Source of the DNA: Acinetobacter sp. LoGeW2-3
Lineage (GTDB): Bacteria > Pseudomonadota > Gammaproteobacteria > Pseudomonadales > Moraxellaceae
Direction: 5' to 3'
DNA length: 64,000 bases
Assembly (NCBI RefSeq): GCF_002688565.1
Contig: NZ_CP024011.1
Span: 1,550,001 to 1,614,000 of the forward strand
Every line of letters starts with the position of its first letter. The first letter of the stretch is position 1. Shown piece after piece: positions 1 to 10,046 of this stretch. The translations under genes were made by a program, and so were the position numbers. The notes beneath the pieces were generated by a model, which saw only the letters and a list, made by a program, of their open reading frames with translations, ran no database searches and was not told where the DNA came from.

Positions 1-57
1 AATCCGTAAGGCGTAATCAGTAAATTTATTTAACTGCATTATAAATCTAGAGTTTTC

Positions 58-102
58 ATAAAAAGCAAGGCTAGTCTAACACAGCCAGACTAGCCCTTGC
101 TT
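58..102 (-). terminator. Rho-independent terminator of hmp
   Basis: An inverted repeat of about 15 bp (63-77 with 87-102, one bulge) lies just after the hmp stop codon. Read on the minus strand it is followed by a short T-run (complement of the A-run at 59-62). Confidence 0.8.
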
Positions 103-124
103 GATTTCAGTTTAAGCTGACTGC

Positions 125-1333
125 TCAGTGGCGAACGCCACCAGTGCCAAAGGCTTCACTGTGAATATTCTCAGCAGGAATGCCTCGTGCAATCAGCACT
201 TTGTGTTGTTCTGCCATAAATGGCATTGGGCCACACAGGTAGTAATCCGCATTTTCTGGTAATAGGGCACGGTCAACATTACTCAAATCCAGACGACCTG
301 CTACATCATAATCCTCACCCAGTTTGTCACCTTGATGCGGGAATTCATAAGCAGTCAGGGTGCTCAAACGTGGATATTTAGCTTTCAGATCATGGATGTG
401 CTGCTTCATAGCATGAACCTGTTTGCTACGGCAGGCATGAATGAAAGTCACAGGTTGTGGCATATCCAGTGTTACCAGTTGATTCAGCATCGCCACCATT
501 GGAGTCAGGCCGACACCACCGCTAATAAATACATTACGTTTGTTTGGATCAATCAGGTAGAAATTACCTGTCGGTGCAGATACTTCAATTTCCGAACCTT
601 CTGCCAGGCTATGTAAAGTATTCGATACCCAACCTGGAACCAGATCACCTTTTTGATCTTCACGTTTTACCGAAATACGCAGGTATTCATCTTGAGGGCA
701 AGTTGAAAGCGTATATTGACGCGGTTGTCTTAAGTTTAATTCAGGGACAAACACACGTACAGAAATATACTGACCTGCTTCATATTTCGGTAATGGACCG
801 CCGTCAACTGGTGCTAGGTAGAACGAAGTAATCTCATCGCTTTCTACCACTTTTTTCGCAATCTTGAAATTACGCCAGCCTAACCAGCTACCTTTAGTTT
901 GTTCATGCTGCTCATAAATCGCTTTTTCAGTCGCAATGAACAGGTCCGCTAATTGACCATACGCCGCAGCCCAAGCCTCAATCAGTGGATCTTCCATAGA
1001 AATGTTCAGCACTTCGCTGATCGAATGCAGCAGATTTTCCCCAACAATACCGTAATCCGGCGCTTTAATATTCAGGCTGACATGTTTATGTGCAATCAGT
1101 TCAACTACAGGTAACAGCACAGAAGGATCTTCGATATTTTCAGCATAAGCCAGAACTGCACCAGCCAAAGCCTGTGCTTGAGCACCACTGCGCTGGTGAC
1201 CCATGTTGAAGGTTTCTTTCAGGTCCGGGTTATTGCCTAACATACGGTTGTAGAAATAACCGGTTAAGGCAACGCCATTTTCACGAAGGACAGGAACTGT
1301 AGCTTTTACTAGGTCAATTTGCTGTGGAGTCAT
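125..1333 (-). CDS. hmp: Flavohaemoprotein, nitric oxide dioxygenase
   Basis: This cytoplasmic enzyme oxidises NO to nitrate with O2 and NAD(P)H and protects against nitrosative stress. The 402 residues have the full Hmp layout: a globin domain (about 1-138) with the proximal haem His at residue 84 (HKHVSLNI) and B10 Tyr at 28, a ferredoxin-reductase FAD domain (about 152-260) with RQYTLS at 205-210, and an NAD domain with GGVGLTPM at 272-279. Length is normal for the family. It is a single-gene unit with its own terminator. Two NsrR-like palindromes just upstream (1361-1408) suggest derepression by NO. Assignment is secure; the regulation is inferred. Confidence 0.97.
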   Translation of the reverse strand: MTPQQIDLVKATVPVLRENGVALTGYFYNRMLGNNPDLKETFNMGHQRSGAQAQALAGAVLAYAENIEDPSVLLPVVELIAHKHVSLNIKAPDYGIVGENLLHSISEVLNISMEDPLIEAWAAAYGQLADLFIATEKAIYEQHEQTKGSWLGWRNFKIAKKVVESDEITSFYLAPVDGGPLPKYEAGQYISVRVFVPELNLRQPRQYTLSTCPQDEYLRISVKREDQKGDLVPGWVSNTLHSLAEGSEIEVSAPTGNFYLIDPNKRNVFISGGVGLTPMVAMLNQLVTLDMPQPVTFIHACRSKQVHAMKQHIHDLKAKYPRLSTLTAYEFPHQGDKLGEDYDVAGRLDLSNVDRALLPENADYYLCGPMPFMAEQHKVLIARGIPAENIHSEAFGTGGVRH

Positions 1334-1360
1334 AGTAGATCTCTCATGGCTGTTATTTAT

Positions 1361-1383
1361 AAGATGTATTTAAAATACATTTT
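1361..1383 (-). promoter_or_regulatory. NsrR-type operator 1 upstream of hmp
   Basis: This 23-bp near-perfect palindrome has half-sites AAGATGTATTT and AAATACATTTT around a central A, with one mismatch. It matches the known NsrR consensus (AAGATGCATTT and its mirror). A possible -10 (TATAAA on the minus strand, 1356-1361) overlaps its edge, so binding would block transcription. Confidence 0.75.
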
Positions 1384-1385
1384 TA

Positions 1386-1408
1386 AAGGTATATTCACAA
1401 TACATCTT
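1386..1408 (-). promoter_or_regulatory. NsrR-type operator 2 upstream of hmp
   Basis: This second, less symmetric copy has half-sites AAGGTATATTC and CAATACATCTT. Its centre is 25 bp from that of the first site. The right half matches the NsrR half-site closely and the left half at 8 of 11 positions relative to site 1. Confidence 0.6.
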
Positions 1409-1422
1409 TAAATAAAAACCAT

Positions 1423-1454
1423 AAAAAAATTATGGGATATCAAAATATCCCATA
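1423..1454 (-). terminator. Rho-independent terminator of the HerA-like gene
   Basis: A perfect 10-bp inverted repeat (TATGGGATAT at 1431-1440, ATATCCCATA at 1445-1454) has a 4-base loop. On the minus strand it is followed by a run of seven T (complement of 1423-1429). Confidence 0.85.
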
Positions 1455-1485
1455 AAAATGACGAAGATGATCGGAGAAAGGAGGG

Positions 1486-3069
1486 CTATCTCTTGCCGAA
1501 TAATGAACCTAATAAACCGCGGACAATTTTCTGCCCAGTACTTCCGCCCAAGCTACGTGCCGCACTTTTGGCAAAGGTACCAACAATGTCCTGTGTTAGC
1601 TTTTCACGTTGCTTGGCTGAACGTTCTGCTTCCTTCTGTTGCTCGCGTGCCAGACGTTCCTGTTCACGGGCTTGTTGTTTGGCGAATGCTTCTTGTTCTT
1701 TTGCGACTTGTTTGGCATGAGCCTCTTGTTCTTTGGCTTGCTGTTTAGCAAGTTCTGCCGCCTGAGCTTGTTGCTGACGTTCAGCGACTTTGTTTTGCAG
1801 CATTTCATGGGCACTTTCCCGATCGACCTGTTGCTCATAAATACCGGCTACAACGCTTTGTTGCATTAAAGCTTTACGTTCTTCGGCAGTGATCGAGCTA
1901 AAAGAAGAGTGTGGCGGCATGACCCAACCGCGCTCGACAATTTGTGGTGTGCCTTTTTCATCCAGGCAGCTAATCAGTGCTTCACCAACAGCCAGCTCGG
2001 TAATAGCCTCCTGAACTTTAAATTCTGGATTAGCCCGGAACGTATCGGCAGCTGTTTTTACTGCTTTTTGATCTTTGGGTGTGAAGGCACGTAAGGCATG
2101 CTGCACACGATTACCAAGTTGACCGAGCACGCTTTCAGGAAGATCCAATGGATTCTGGGTGATAAAGTAAATCCCCACACCTTTGGAGCGAATCAGACGC
2201 ACGACCTGTTCGATCTTGTCCTGCAGGGCGGGGCTAGCATTATCAAACAGTAAATGCGCTTCATCAAAGAAGAACACCAGTTTAGGTTTATCCAGATCAC
2301 CGACTTCTGGCAACTGTTCAAACAGTTCTGACAGCATCCATAACAGGAAAGTTGCATACAGCTTTGGTGTGTTCATCAGCTTGTCGGCAGCCAGGAGGTT
2401 GATATTACCGCGACCCTGACTATCGGTTTGCAGAAAATCCATCAGATCCAACGCTGGTTCACCAAAGAACTTGTCACCGCCCTGATCGGCCAAAGCTAAA
2501 AGATTGCGTTGAATAGCGCCAAGGCTGGCTGGTGAAAGATTGCCGTATTCTGCCTTGAAGTCAGCTGCATGCTCACTGACATAACTTATCATTGCCTTTA
2601 AATCTTTAAAATCGATCAGCAGTAATCCCTGATCATCAGCAATACGGAATACTGCAGACAGTACACCTTCTTGAGTGTCATTCAGATTCAGAATACGGGC
2701 GAGAAGGAGAGGACCAATTTCAGAAATGGTGGTGCGGATCGGATGTCCTTGCTCACCGAATAGATCCCAGAACACCACGGGTGAGGCTTCGAAAGGAATG
2801 GAGTCGATATTCAGGCTTTTAATGCGCTCATCAAATTTAGGATTACTTTCGCCGGGTTTCGCCAGGCTAGAAACATCACCTTTGGCATCAGCCAGGAATA
2901 CGGGTACACCAATTCGGGAAAAGCTTTCTGCCAGTACCTTTAAGGTTACAGTCTTGCCGGTACCAGTAGCGCCGGCAATTAGTCCATGACGATTGGCGAG
3001 CTGAGAATGCAGCACGATATCTTGTGTAGTATCGGCGGTTTTTTTAGCGATTATGATTGGTGTACCCAT
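1486..3069 (-). CDS. HerA/FtsK-like ATPase, DUF853 (YjgR) family
   Basis: This predicted cytoplasmic P-loop ATPase belongs to the HerA-like DUF853 family. It has 527 residues with Walker A GATGTGKT at 33-40, Walker B in [12 protein letters not shown] at about residue 265, and a C-terminal stretch (about 415-490) rich in Q, A, K, E and R that should form a long coiled coil. Homologues such as E. coli YjgR are widespread, but their substrate is not established; a nucleic-acid motor role is inferred from fold only. It is closely followed upstream by the PLP-enzyme gene on the same strand (18 bp between them), so the two may share a transcript. A clean terminator follows. Confidence 0.9.
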   Translation of the reverse strand: MGTPIIIAKKTADTTQDIVLHSQLANRHGLIAGATGTGKTVTLKVLAESFSRIGVPVFLADAKGDVSSLAKPGESNPKFDERIKSLNIDSIPFEASPVVFWDLFGEQGHPIRTTISEIGPLLLARILNLNDTQEGVLSAVFRIADDQGLLLIDFKDLKAMISYVSEHAADFKAEYGNLSPASLGAIQRNLLALADQGGDKFFGEPALDLMDFLQTDSQGRGNINLLAADKLMNTPKLYATFLLWMLSELFEQLPEVGDLDKPKLVFFFDEAHLLFDNASPALQDKIEQVVRLIRSKGVGIYFITQNPLDLPESVLGQLGNRVQHALRAFTPKDQKAVKTAADTFRANPEFKVQEAITELAVGEALISCLDEKGTPQIVERGWVMPPHSSFSSITAEERKALMQQSVVAGIYEQQVDRESAHEMLQNKVAERQQQAQAAELAKQQAKEQEAHAKQVAKEQEAFAKQQAREQERLAREQQKEAERSAKQREKLTQDIVGTFAKSAARSLGGSTGQKIVRGLLGSLFGKR

Positions 3070-3087
3070 ATAATTTCCTATTGTTAT

Positions 3088-4290
3088 TTATTCATTTTTA
3101 ACTTTTTTCATCTGTTGTAGTGCATGTTGAATATCTTCAATCAGATCTTCAGGGTGTTCCAGCCCGATACAGAAGCGAACTAGGAAGCCATCTTTCAAAT
3201 GTGAATGTTCAAGCACACGCATTTCTTTTAAGTTATATAACATGACCAGGCTGACAGGACCACCCCAGCTAAAGCCAAGCTTAAACAGTTTTAAGTTGTC
3301 ACAGAAATTGCGGATATCTTGCAGTTCATATTTGTTGTCAAAAATCACACTGACCAGACCAGCACTATGACCTTCCTTGCAAATTTCTTTCCAATACTGA
3401 TGACCGGCACTATGTGGATCGGCTGGATGTAGTACTTGCACAAACTCCGGTTGCTGTTTTAACCAGGCCAGGATGTTTAGCGCACTACTAGATTGATGTG
3501 CATAACGCAGTTGCATGGAAGCGAGACTACGTTGTACTTGAGCAACATCATCACCTGATACGGCAATGCCCTGAATGGCATGTGCGCGGAACAGTTTATG
3601 ATGTAGTTCTTTATTACGGGTTACGACTGAACCCATCAGGATGTCACCGCCACCACTTGGATATTTGGTCAGCGCATGCACGGACAAATCTACGCTCAGG
3701 TGCTCATCACCAAAGTCAAAGGCGTTAAAGGCTAGGCCGGCACCCCAGGTATTATCCAGTGCTGTCAGAATATTGTGGGCTTGAGCTTTTTTCACCAAGC
3801 CATTTAAGTCCGGAAATTCCAGTGTGACTGAACCCGCTGCTTCCAACCAGATCAGTTTGGCTTTCTCGGATGGATTAAAGCTTTCCAGGCACACTGGATT
3901 ATAAACTTGCACCTGAATGCCATAACGTGTTTCCAGATTACGCAGATGCTCCATATTTGGGCTATAGATATTGTCTGGTACCCAGACCTCATCACCATGG
4001 CTTAAAAAGCAGGAATTCACGAGATTAATCGCGGATAAACCGCTGGGTGCCAGCAGGTGATAGAGTCCACCCTCGAGCTGGGCAATGTTGTCACCCAAAG
4101 TAAATGTAGTTGGCGTGCCATGGGTGCCATAACTATAGTCATAGTCATCAGTCCAATGGCGATTAAACAGGGCATCGGTGTTATTAAAAATAATCGTTGA
4201 TGCACGATAGAGGGGAGGTTGAACCGTCGAAATGTACTGAGGGGCCTTTCGTGGTGCATGAATCAGGGCGGTTTGAGGATTTTTTTTCAT
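3088..4290 (-). CDS. metC: Cys/Met metabolism PLP-dependent enzyme (cystathionine beta-lyase-like)
   Basis: This is a fold-type I PLP enzyme of the Cys/Met metabolism family, most like proteobacterial cystathionine beta-lyase, which cleaves cystathionine to homocysteine, pyruvate and ammonia. The PLP lysine is in HALTKYPSGGGDIL (about residue 208) and the upstream Asp in ALDNTWGAG. The N-terminal YDYSYGTHGTPT block is typical of the lyase group. I chose the ATG at 4290 (400 residues) because the conserved region starts directly after it and a GAG-type ribosome site precedes it; an in-frame ATG at 4314 would add eight residues. The exact substrate (beta-lyase versus gamma-synthase/lyase) is less certain than the family. 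Confidence 0.85.
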   Translation of the reverse strand: MKKNPQTALIHAPRKAPQYISTVQPPLYRASTIIFNNTDALFNRHWTDDYDYSYGTHGTPTTFTLGDNIAQLEGGLYHLLAPSGLSAINLVNSCFLSHGDEVWVPDNIYSPNMEHLRNLETRYGIQVQVYNPVCLESFNPSEKAKLIWLEAAGSVTLEFPDLNGLVKKAQAHNILTALDNTWGAGLAFNAFDFGDEHLSVDLSVHALTKYPSGGGDILMGSVVTRNKELHHKLFRAHAIQGIAVSGDDVAQVQRSLASMQLRYAHQSSSALNILAWLKQQPEFVQVLHPADPHSAGHQYWKEICKEGHSAGLVSVIFDNKYELQDIRNFCDNLKLFKLGFSWGGPVSLVMLYNLKEMRVLEHSHLKDGFLVRFCIGLEHPEDLIEDIQHALQQMKKVKNE

Positions 4291-4452
4291 GCTGCAGCTC
4301 ATATCTGGAATCAAAAACAGCTTTAGCTTAAGAGAATCTGTGCTTTAGCGCTACTTACGTTATCAATTGTTTAAAAACCTTACGTAAAAGAAAAAGTTGG
4401 CTTCATTTTTGCAAAACCTAGCTCATATAGATACAAGAATAGGTTCGAGCGC

Positions 4453-5187
4453 ATGAAGTCGCATTTACGAGTACATTATTTTCAGCATATTGCTGGTGAA
4501 GGTTACGGTAGTTGTCACGAATTTTTAAAGCAGCATCAGGCACAAATTACAGCCACTGAATTTTTTGCTTTACCAGTGGATCGTCCACTGGAAATAGAAG
4601 CGCTGCCTGCAGTAGAAGAAGTGGATTTACTTATCATTATGGGCGGCACCATGAGTGTTAATGATGAGGCGAATTATCCTTGGCTAAAGCTCGAAAAACG
4701 CTGGTTACGTCGTTATCTTTCTCAAGGCAAGCCAGTCATTGGCTTATGTTTAGGTGGGCAGCTGATTGCTAATGCTCTGGGGGCAGCAGTAAGTTATAAC
4801 CCAGAACAGGAATTAGGCTGGATGTCGGTCAGTAAAGTGGCCAATGTGCCAACAGACTGTTTTAATTTGCCTGAACAATTCAGGATTATGCAGTGGCATA
4901 GTGAGACCTTTGAAATTCCAAAAGGGGCGGTGCATCTGGCAGAAAATGAAGCCTGTCGTAATCAGATGTACCAGTTGGGCAAGAATGTACTTGGTTTCCA
5001 GTTCCATCCTGAGATTACCCCAGAAACCTTGGCCCTGTTTTTAGAAGATGAAGATGAACTGTTAAAATTTTCAGGAAAATATGTACAACCTGTGCATGAG
5101 CTTAGAAAAAGTCCAAAATCAAATTTTATTGAAGGAAATCAAATACTAAATCGCGCAATTGAATATGTCGTGGAAAAATCTGCCTAA
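4453..5187 (+). CDS. Class I glutamine amidotransferase (GMP synthase-like)
   Basis: This stand-alone GATase1 domain protein of 244 residues has the nucleophile Cys99 in GLCLGGQ and the His185/Glu187 pair in FQFHPEIT, so the Cys-His-Glu triad is complete. Such proteins resemble the glutaminase half of GMP synthase and include gamma-glutamyl hydrolases acting on small amines. No synthetase partner is adjacent: the gene is divergent from metC and is followed by the ribosomal cluster promoter. The catalytic class is secure; the acceptor substrate is unknown. Confidence 0.88.
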   Translation: MKSHLRVHYFQHIAGEGYGSCHEFLKQHQAQITATEFFALPVDRPLEIEALPAVEEVDLLIIMGGTMSVNDEANYPWLKLEKRWLRRYLSQGKPVIGLCLGGQLIANALGAAVSYNPEQELGWMSVSKVANVPTDCFNLPEQFRIMQWHSETFEIPKGAVHLAENEACRNQMYQLGKNVLGFQFHPEITPETLALFLEDEDELLKFSGKYVQPVHELRKSPKSNFIEGNQILNRAIEYVVEKSA

Positions 5188-5253
5188 CGGGTGAAAAACA
5201 AACTCTTGATTTCCCAATCAAATTGATTCGTAGACGAAAACCATAAAATGGAT

Positions 5254-5282
5254 TTGCTTATGCAATAAACAATGGCTATAAT
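5254..5282 (+). promoter_or_regulatory. Sigma-70 promoter of the S10 ribosomal operon
   Basis: TTGCTT (5254-5259) and TATAAT (5277-5282) are separated by exactly 17 bp, about 180 bases upstream of rpsJ. It is the only strong promoter-like sequence I found before the cluster. Confidence 0.75.
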
Positions 5283-5373
5283 AGGCCACCCTTCGATAGG
5301 AAGGGCGTTAACTGCGAAGAAAGTAGTTAACTATCGTTACAGTCGTGGCATCGATCATGACCTTAGTGATAAT

Positions 5374-5429
5374 TCACTGCTCTTGACACTTACCTCAAAA
5401 ATTAGTGGGGTGAGATGCGTCAAGAGTGA
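5374..5429 (+). promoter_or_regulatory. S10 operon leader hairpin
   Basis: A long stem-loop in the untranslated leader: TCACT plus CTCTTGAC (5374-5387) pairs with GTCAAGAGTGA (5419-5429), and an inner stem CTTACCTC (5389-5396) pairs with GGGGTGAG (5407-5414). A smaller hairpin (GTTAACT with AGTTAAC around 5308-5332) lies upstream. In E. coli, ribosomal protein L4 binds the S10 leader to repress the operon. This structure is in the right place for such control, but the binding is inferred. Confidence 0.6.
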
Positions 5430-5461
5430 TTCTTTATATATTTGGCTTGGAGTTTACTGGT

Positions 5462-5773
5462 ATGTCTAACCAGAGAATTCGTATCCGTCTTAAGTCTTTT
5501 GATCACCGTCTAATTGATCAATCAGCTCAAGAAATCGTAGAAACAGCAAAACGTACTGGCGCACAAGTTTGTGGTCCAATTCCAATGCCTACACGCATTG
5601 AACGTTTTAACGTTTTAACATCACCACACGTAAACAAAGACGCTCGTGACCAGTACGAAATCCGTACTTACAAGCGTTTGATCGACATCGTTCAACCTAC
5701 AGACAAAACTGTAGATGCATTGATGAAGTTAGATCTTGCAGCTGGTGTTGATGTTCAGATCGCATTGGGTTAA
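5462..5773 (+). CDS. rpsJ: 30S ribosomal protein S10
   Basis: First gene of the S10 cluster, 103 residues, full length. S10 is a 30S head protein and also NusE, the partner of NusB in rRNA antitermination. The start is the ATG after a GGAG ribosome site; the reading frame is open further upstream but only the sequence from [14 protein letters not shown] is family-conserved. Preceded by a 180-base structured leader. The str operon (rpsL-rpsG-fusA-tuf) is not adjacent. Confidence 0.99.
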
Positions 5774-5833
5774 GGCTTTCGGGTTAATTAACGCTCTAAG
5801 TTAATTAGGCCGCTTTTTTAGAGGTTTATGCAC

Positions 5834-6472
5834 ATGGCTATTGGTTTAGTCGGTCGCAAGTGCGGTATGACACGTATCTTTACAGATGCTGGTGTTTCTG
5901 TGCCTGTTACAGTGATTGAGGTTGATCCTAACCGCATCACTCAAATCAAAACGCTTGAAACTGATGGTTATCAAGCGATTCAAATCACTACTGGTGAACG
6001 TCGCGAATCTCGCGTAACTAACGCTCAGAAAGGTCACTTCGCGAAAGCGGGTGTTGCTGCTGGTCGTCTGGTTCAAGAATTCCGCGTATCAGAAGCTGAG
6101 CTTGAAGGTCGTGAAGTTGGCGCTACTATCGGTGTAGATCTGTTCACAGTTGGTCAAATTGTTGACGTAACTGGTCAGTCTAAAGGTAAAGGTTTCCAAG
6201 GTGGTGTTAAACGTTGGAACTTCCGTACTCAAGACGCTACTCACGGTAACTCTGTTTCTCACCGTGTTCTAGGTTCTACAGGTCAAAACCAGACTCCTGG
6301 TCGCGTGTTCAAAGGCAAAAAAATGGCTGGCCATTTAGGTGCTGAACGCGTAACTACACAGGGTCTTGAAATCGTTGCTATCGACGCAGAACGTTCAGTT
6401 CTAGTTGTTAAAGGCGCGGTTCCTGGTGCTACTGGTGGCGACGTAACTGTTCGTCCTACGATCAAGGCCTGA
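5834..6472 (+). CDS. rplC: 50S ribosomal protein L3
   Basis: L3 is a primary-binding 23S rRNA protein near the peptidyl-transferase centre. It has 212 residues, including the conserved extension with [13 protein letters not shown] sequence (here [18 protein letters not shown]) that reaches the centre and carries the Gln methylated in other bacteria. I prefer the ATG at 5834 to one six bases upstream, because GAGGT at 5821-5825 is correctly spaced for it. Confidence 0.98.
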   Translation: MAIGLVGRKCGMTRIFTDAGVSVPVTVIEVDPNRITQIKTLETDGYQAIQITTGERRESRVTNAQKGHFAKAGVAAGRLVQEFRVSEAELEGREVGATIGVDLFTVGQIVDVTGQSKGKGFQGGVKRWNFRTQDATHGNSVSHRVLGSTGQNQTPGRVFKGKKMAGHLGAERVTTQGLEIVAIDAERSVLVVKGAVPGATGGDVTVRPTIKA

Positions 6473-6483
6473 GGGGAAATAAC

Positions 6484-7086
6484 GTGAATTTAAATACTGT
6501 TTCCGGCTCTGCTGTTGAATTATCAGAAGTTGCGTTCGGTCGTGAATTTAATGAAGCTCTTGTACACCAAGTTGTTACAGCTTATTTAGCTGGTGGTCGT
6601 CAAGGTTCTAAAGCTCAAAAATCACGCGCAGACGTTTCTGGCGGTGGTAAAAAACCATTCCGTCAAAAAGGTACTGGCCGCGCTCGTGCTGGTTCTATTC
6701 GTAGCCCAATCTGGGTTGGCGGTGGTAAAACTTTTGCTGCTCGTCCACAAGACTGGTCTCAAAAAGTAAACCGTAAAATGTACCGCGGTGCTATGCAATG
6801 CATCCTAGCTGAACTTGTTCGTCAAGATCGCTTAGTACTAGTTGAAGAGTTTGCTGTTGCAGCTCCAAAAACTAAAGAATTGCTTGCAAAACTTAACGAC
6901 TTGAATGCTACTCGTGCATTGATCGTTACTGATGCTGTTGATGAGAACTTGTATCTAGCTGCTCGTAACCTTCCACACGTAGATGTGGTTGATGCGACTG
7001 CAATCGATCCTGTTAGCTTGATCGCGTTCGATAAAGTTGTTATGTCTGTAGCTGCTGCTAAGAAAATTGAGGTAGAACTCGGATGA
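6484..7086 (+). CDS. rplD: 50S ribosomal protein L4
   Basis: L4 lines the peptide exit tunnel with its extended loop ([19 protein letters not shown], around residues 57-75). In E. coli it represses its own operon through the S10 leader. It has 200 residues and starts with GTG at 6484 after a GGGGAAA ribosome site. Its end overlaps the start of rplW by four bases, so translation is probably coupled. Confidence 0.98.
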   Translation: MNLNTVSGSAVELSEVAFGREFNEALVHQVVTAYLAGGRQGSKAQKSRADVSGGGKKPFRQKGTGRARAGSIRSPIWVGGGKTFAARPQDWSQKVNRKMYRGAMQCILAELVRQDRLVLVEEFAVAAPKTKELLAKLNDLNATRALIVTDAVDENLYLAARNLPHVDVVDATAIDPVSLIAFDKVVMSVAAAKKIEVELG

Positions 7087-7403
7087 ACAACGAACGTTTA
7101 TATCAAGTCCTGCAAGGACCTGTTTTCTCAGAAAAAGCACAAGTTTTAGGTGAAACTGCTGGTGTTCAAGTTTTCAAGGTTGCTACTGATGCAACTAAAC
7201 TTGAAATCAAAAAAGCAGTTGAACAATTGTTTGGTGTTCAAGTTGTTAAAGTTAACACTACGATCACTAAAGGTAAAACTAAACGCTTTGGTAAAACATT
7301 AGGACGCCGTTCTGATGTTAAAAAAGCATACGTCACCCTGAAAGCTGGCCAAGATGTAGAAATGGCTGACTTGGGCGATGCCGCTGAAAGCGCAGCGGAA
7401 TAA
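7083..7403 (+). CDS. rplW: 50S ribosomal protein L23
   Basis: L23 sits at the tunnel exit and docks trigger factor and SRP. It has 106 residues with the conserved N-terminal block ([10 protein letters not shown]) and basic loop ([14 protein letters not shown]). Overlaps rplD by four bases. Confidence 0.98.
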   Translation: MNNERLYQVLQGPVFSEKAQVLGETAGVQVFKVATDATKLEIKKAVEQLFGVQVVKVNTTITKGKTKRFGKTLGRRSDVKKAYVTLKAGQDVEMADLGDAAESAAE

Positions 7404-7414
7404 GGACGAAAACT

Positions 7415-8239
7415 ATGCCTATTCAAAAATGTAAGCCAACGTCTCCAGGACGTCGCTTTGTAGAGAAAGTGGTTCATGATCACCTTCACAAAGGCGCGCC
7501 TTATGCTCCACTAGTTGAAGCTAAAAAACGTACTGGCGGCCGTAATAACAACGGTCACATTACGACTCGTCACGTTGGTGGCGGTCATAAACAACACTAC
7601 CGTATCGTAGACTTTAAACGTAACAAAGACGGCATCCCAGCTGTAGTTGAGCGTATCGAATACGATCCAAACCGTTCTGCGCACATTGCGTTGTTGAAGT
7701 ATGCTGACGGTGAACGTCGCTACATCATCGCGCCTAAAGGTTTACGCGCTGGTGATTCAGTACAATCTGGTAACGATGCTCCAATTCGTCCAGGTAACTG
7801 TTTACCACTTCGTAACATGCCTATCGGTTCTACTCTTCACAACATCGAGCTTAAAATCGGTAAAGGCGCACAATTAGTACGTTCTGCTGGTACATCTGCT
7901 CAATTGTTGGGTCGTGACGGTTCATACGCTATCATCCGTCTTCGTTCAGGTGAAATGCGTAAAGTACACGTTGAATGTCGCGCTGTGTTAGGTGAAGTAT
8001 CTAACTCAGAAAGCAACCTTCGTTCATTGGGTAAAGCTGGTGCAGCGCGCTGGCGTGGCGTTCGTCCTACCGTTCGTGGTATGGCGATGAACCCGGTAGA
8101 TCACCCGCACGGTGGTGGTGAAGGTCGTAGCAAAGGTATTCAACCTGTAAGCCCATGGGGTCAAAAAGCTAAAGGGTACAAAACACGTACCAACAAGCGT
8201 ACGACTAAGATGATTATTCGCGACCGTCGCGTTAAGTAA
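7415..8239 (+). CDS. rplB: 50S ribosomal protein L2
   Basis: L2 is needed for subunit association and peptidyl-transferase centre assembly. It has 274 residues, with the universally conserved C-terminal stretch [14 protein letters not shown] that contains the critical histidine. Eleven bases separate it from rplW. Confidence 0.99.
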   Translation: MPIQKCKPTSPGRRFVEKVVHDHLHKGAPYAPLVEAKKRTGGRNNNGHITTRHVGGGHKQHYRIVDFKRNKDGIPAVVERIEYDPNRSAHIALLKYADGERRYIIAPKGLRAGDSVQSGNDAPIRPGNCLPLRNMPIGSTLHNIELKIGKGAQLVRSAGTSAQLLGRDGSYAIIRLRSGEMRKVHVECRAVLGEVSNSESNLRSLGKAGAARWRGVRPTVRGMAMNPVDHPHGGGEGRSKGIQPVSPWGQKAKGYKTRTNKRTTKMIIRDRRVK

Positions 8240-8258
8240 CAAGTAAAGGAATCTGACA

Positions 8259-8534
8259 ATGCCTCGTTCTCTGAAAAAAGGCCCATTCGTCGATGCGCAC
8301 TTGTTCGCTAAGGTTGAAGCGGCTATCGCGGCTAATAACCGTAAGCCGATCAAAACTTGGTCGCGTCGTTCGATGATCCTCCCGGATTTTGTTGGTTTAA
8401 CAATTTCTGTACACAATGGCCGTAACCATGTTCCAGTGATCATCTCTGAACATATGGTTGGACACAAGCTTGGTGAATTTGCACCGACTCGTACCTACCG
8501 TGGTCACGGTGTTGACAAGAAATCTAAACGTTAA
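8259..8534 (+). CDS. rpsS: 30S ribosomal protein S19
   Basis: S19 is in the 30S head and forms a complex with S13 near the A-site tRNA. It has 91 residues, starts [10 protein letters not shown] and carries the [16 protein letters not shown] block. Standard position between L2 and L22. Confidence 0.99.
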   Translation: MPRSLKKGPFVDAHLFAKVEAAIAANNRKPIKTWSRRSMILPDFVGLTISVHNGRNHVPVIISEHMVGHKLGEFAPTRTYRGHGVDKKSKR

Positions 8535-8542
8535 TAGGTGCT

Positions 8543-8875
8543 ATGATGGAAGTAACTGCTAAATTACGCGGTGCCGCTATCTCGGCACAGAAAGCTCGTT
8601 TGGTTGCAGATCTTATCCGCGGCAAATCTGTTGCGCACGCACTTAACATTTTGAACTTCAGCAACAAAAAAGCTGCAGTACTGGTTAAGAAAGCGTTAGA
8701 GTCTGCGATTGCAAACGCTGAACACAATAACAGTTTAGATGTAGACGACCTTAAAGTTTCTACGATCTACGTTGATGAAGGCATGAGCCTGAAACGTATT
8801 ATGCCACGTGCTAAAGGCCGTGCAGATCGTATTACTAAGCGTACTTGTCACATTACCGTTAAGGTAGGGGTTTGA
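8543..8875 (+). CDS. rplV: 50S ribosomal protein L22
   Basis: L22 has a beta-hairpin that lines the exit tunnel opposite L4; changes in that loop are a known route to macrolide resistance. It has 110 residues. The hairpin [18 protein letters not shown] region (here [16 protein letters not shown]) is intact. Two adjacent ATG codons (8543 and 8546) make the exact start uncertain by one residue. Confidence 0.98.
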
Positions 8876-8876
8876 T

Positions 8877-9629
8877 ATGGGTCAGAAGGTTCATCCAATC
8901 GGTATCCGCCTAGGTGTTGTGAAACGTCATAACGCTAACTGGTATGCGAGTCCGAAACAATACGCTGAATACTTGCTTAAAGATTTGCAAGTTCGTGAGT
9001 TTTTAACTAAAAAACTCAAGAATGCAATGATCAGCAATATTCTTATCGAACGTCCAACAGGCGCTGCTAAAGTAACTATTAGCACTGCTCGTCCTGGTAT
9101 CGTAATCGGTAAAAAAGGCGAAGACATTGAGAAATTACAACGCGAATTAACATCTATTATGGGTGTTCCTGCGCAAGTAAGTATCAACGAAATTGATCGT
9201 CCAGACTTGGATGCGCGTCTAGTTGCTGAAGCGATTGCTTCTCAATTAGAAAAACGTGTAATGTTCCGTCGTGCTATGAAGCGTGCGGTTCAAAACACGA
9301 TGCGTGCTGGTGCGAAAGGTATCAAAGTAGAAGTTTCAGGCCGTTTAGGTGGTGCTGAGATTGCTCGTACTGAATGGTATCGTGAAGGTCGTGTACCTTT
9401 ACATACTCTTCGTGCAGATATCGACTACGCGACTATGCGTGCTGAGACTACTTACGGTACGATTGGTGTTAAAGTTTGGATCTTCCGTGGCGAGATCTTG
9501 GGTGGCATGAAACAAGTCATGAACCCAGCTCCAGCTGAAGAACGTCCAGCTAAACGCGGTCGCGGTCGTGGTGAAGGTCAAGAGCGTCGTGGTCGTCGCA
9601 ATGATCGTTCTGCTGAAAAAGGAGAATAA
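8877..9629 (+). CDS. rpsC: 30S ribosomal protein S3
   Basis: S3 forms part of the mRNA entry site. It has 250 residues: a KH domain ([14 protein letters not shown] at about 77-90) and the C-terminal S3 domain. The tail after residue 218 is an Arg/Gly/Glu-rich extension ([16 protein letters not shown]) longer than in E. coli S3 (233 residues), as is usual for Acinetobacter. Confidence 0.98.
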   Translation: MGQKVHPIGIRLGVVKRHNANWYASPKQYAEYLLKDLQVREFLTKKLKNAMISNILIERPTGAAKVTISTARPGIVIGKKGEDIEKLQRELTSIMGVPAQVSINEIDRPDLDARLVAEAIASQLEKRVMFRRAMKRAVQNTMRAGAKGIKVEVSGRLGGAEIARTEWYREGRVPLHTLRADIDYATMRAETTYGTIGVKVWIFRGEILGGMKQVMNPAPAEERPAKRGRGRGEGQERRGRRNDRSAEKGE

Positions 9630-9632
9630 TCC

Positions 9633-10046
9633 ATGTTGCAACCTAAACGTACTAAATTCCGTAAGGTGCAAAAAGGCCGTAACACTGGTCTAGCTCACCG
9701 CGGTAGCGCAGTATCTTTTGGTACTATCGCACTTAAATCAATTGAACGTGGTCAAATGACTGCGCGTCAAATTGAAGCAGCGCGTCGTACAATTAGCCGT
9801 CGTATTAAACGTGGTGGTAAAATCTTTATCCGTGTATTCCCGGACAAGCCAATTACTTCTAAACCACTTGAAGTGCGTATGGGTAAAGGTAAAGGTTCTG
9901 TGGAATACTGGGTTTGCCAAATCAAACCAGGTAAAGTCTTGTACGAAATTGATGGTGTTAACGAAGAATTGGCTCGCGAAGCGTTTACGCTTGCAGCTGC
10001 TAAACTTCCGTTTAAAACCACTATCGTGACTCGGACGGTAATGTAA
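9633..10046 (+). CDS. rplP: 50S ribosomal protein L16
   Basis: L16 contacts A-site tRNA and organises the peptidyl-transferase region. It has 137 residues, with [11 protein letters not shown] at the N-terminus and the [11 protein letters not shown] block. Its TAA stop shares its last A with the ATG of rpmC, so translation is coupled. Confidence 0.99.
   Translation: MLQPKRTKFRKVQKGRNTGLAHRGSAVSFGTIALKSIERGQMTARQIEAARRTISRRIKRGGKIFIRVFPDKPITSKPLEVRMGKGKGSVEYWVCQIKPGKVLYEIDGVNEELAREAFTLAAAKLPFKTTIVTRTVM

Noticed and set aside
8024..8467. 147-codon open frame on the minus strand across rplB and rpsS
   Set aside because: It is antisense to two certain ribosomal genes, has no ribosome site and its product has no domain-like pattern.
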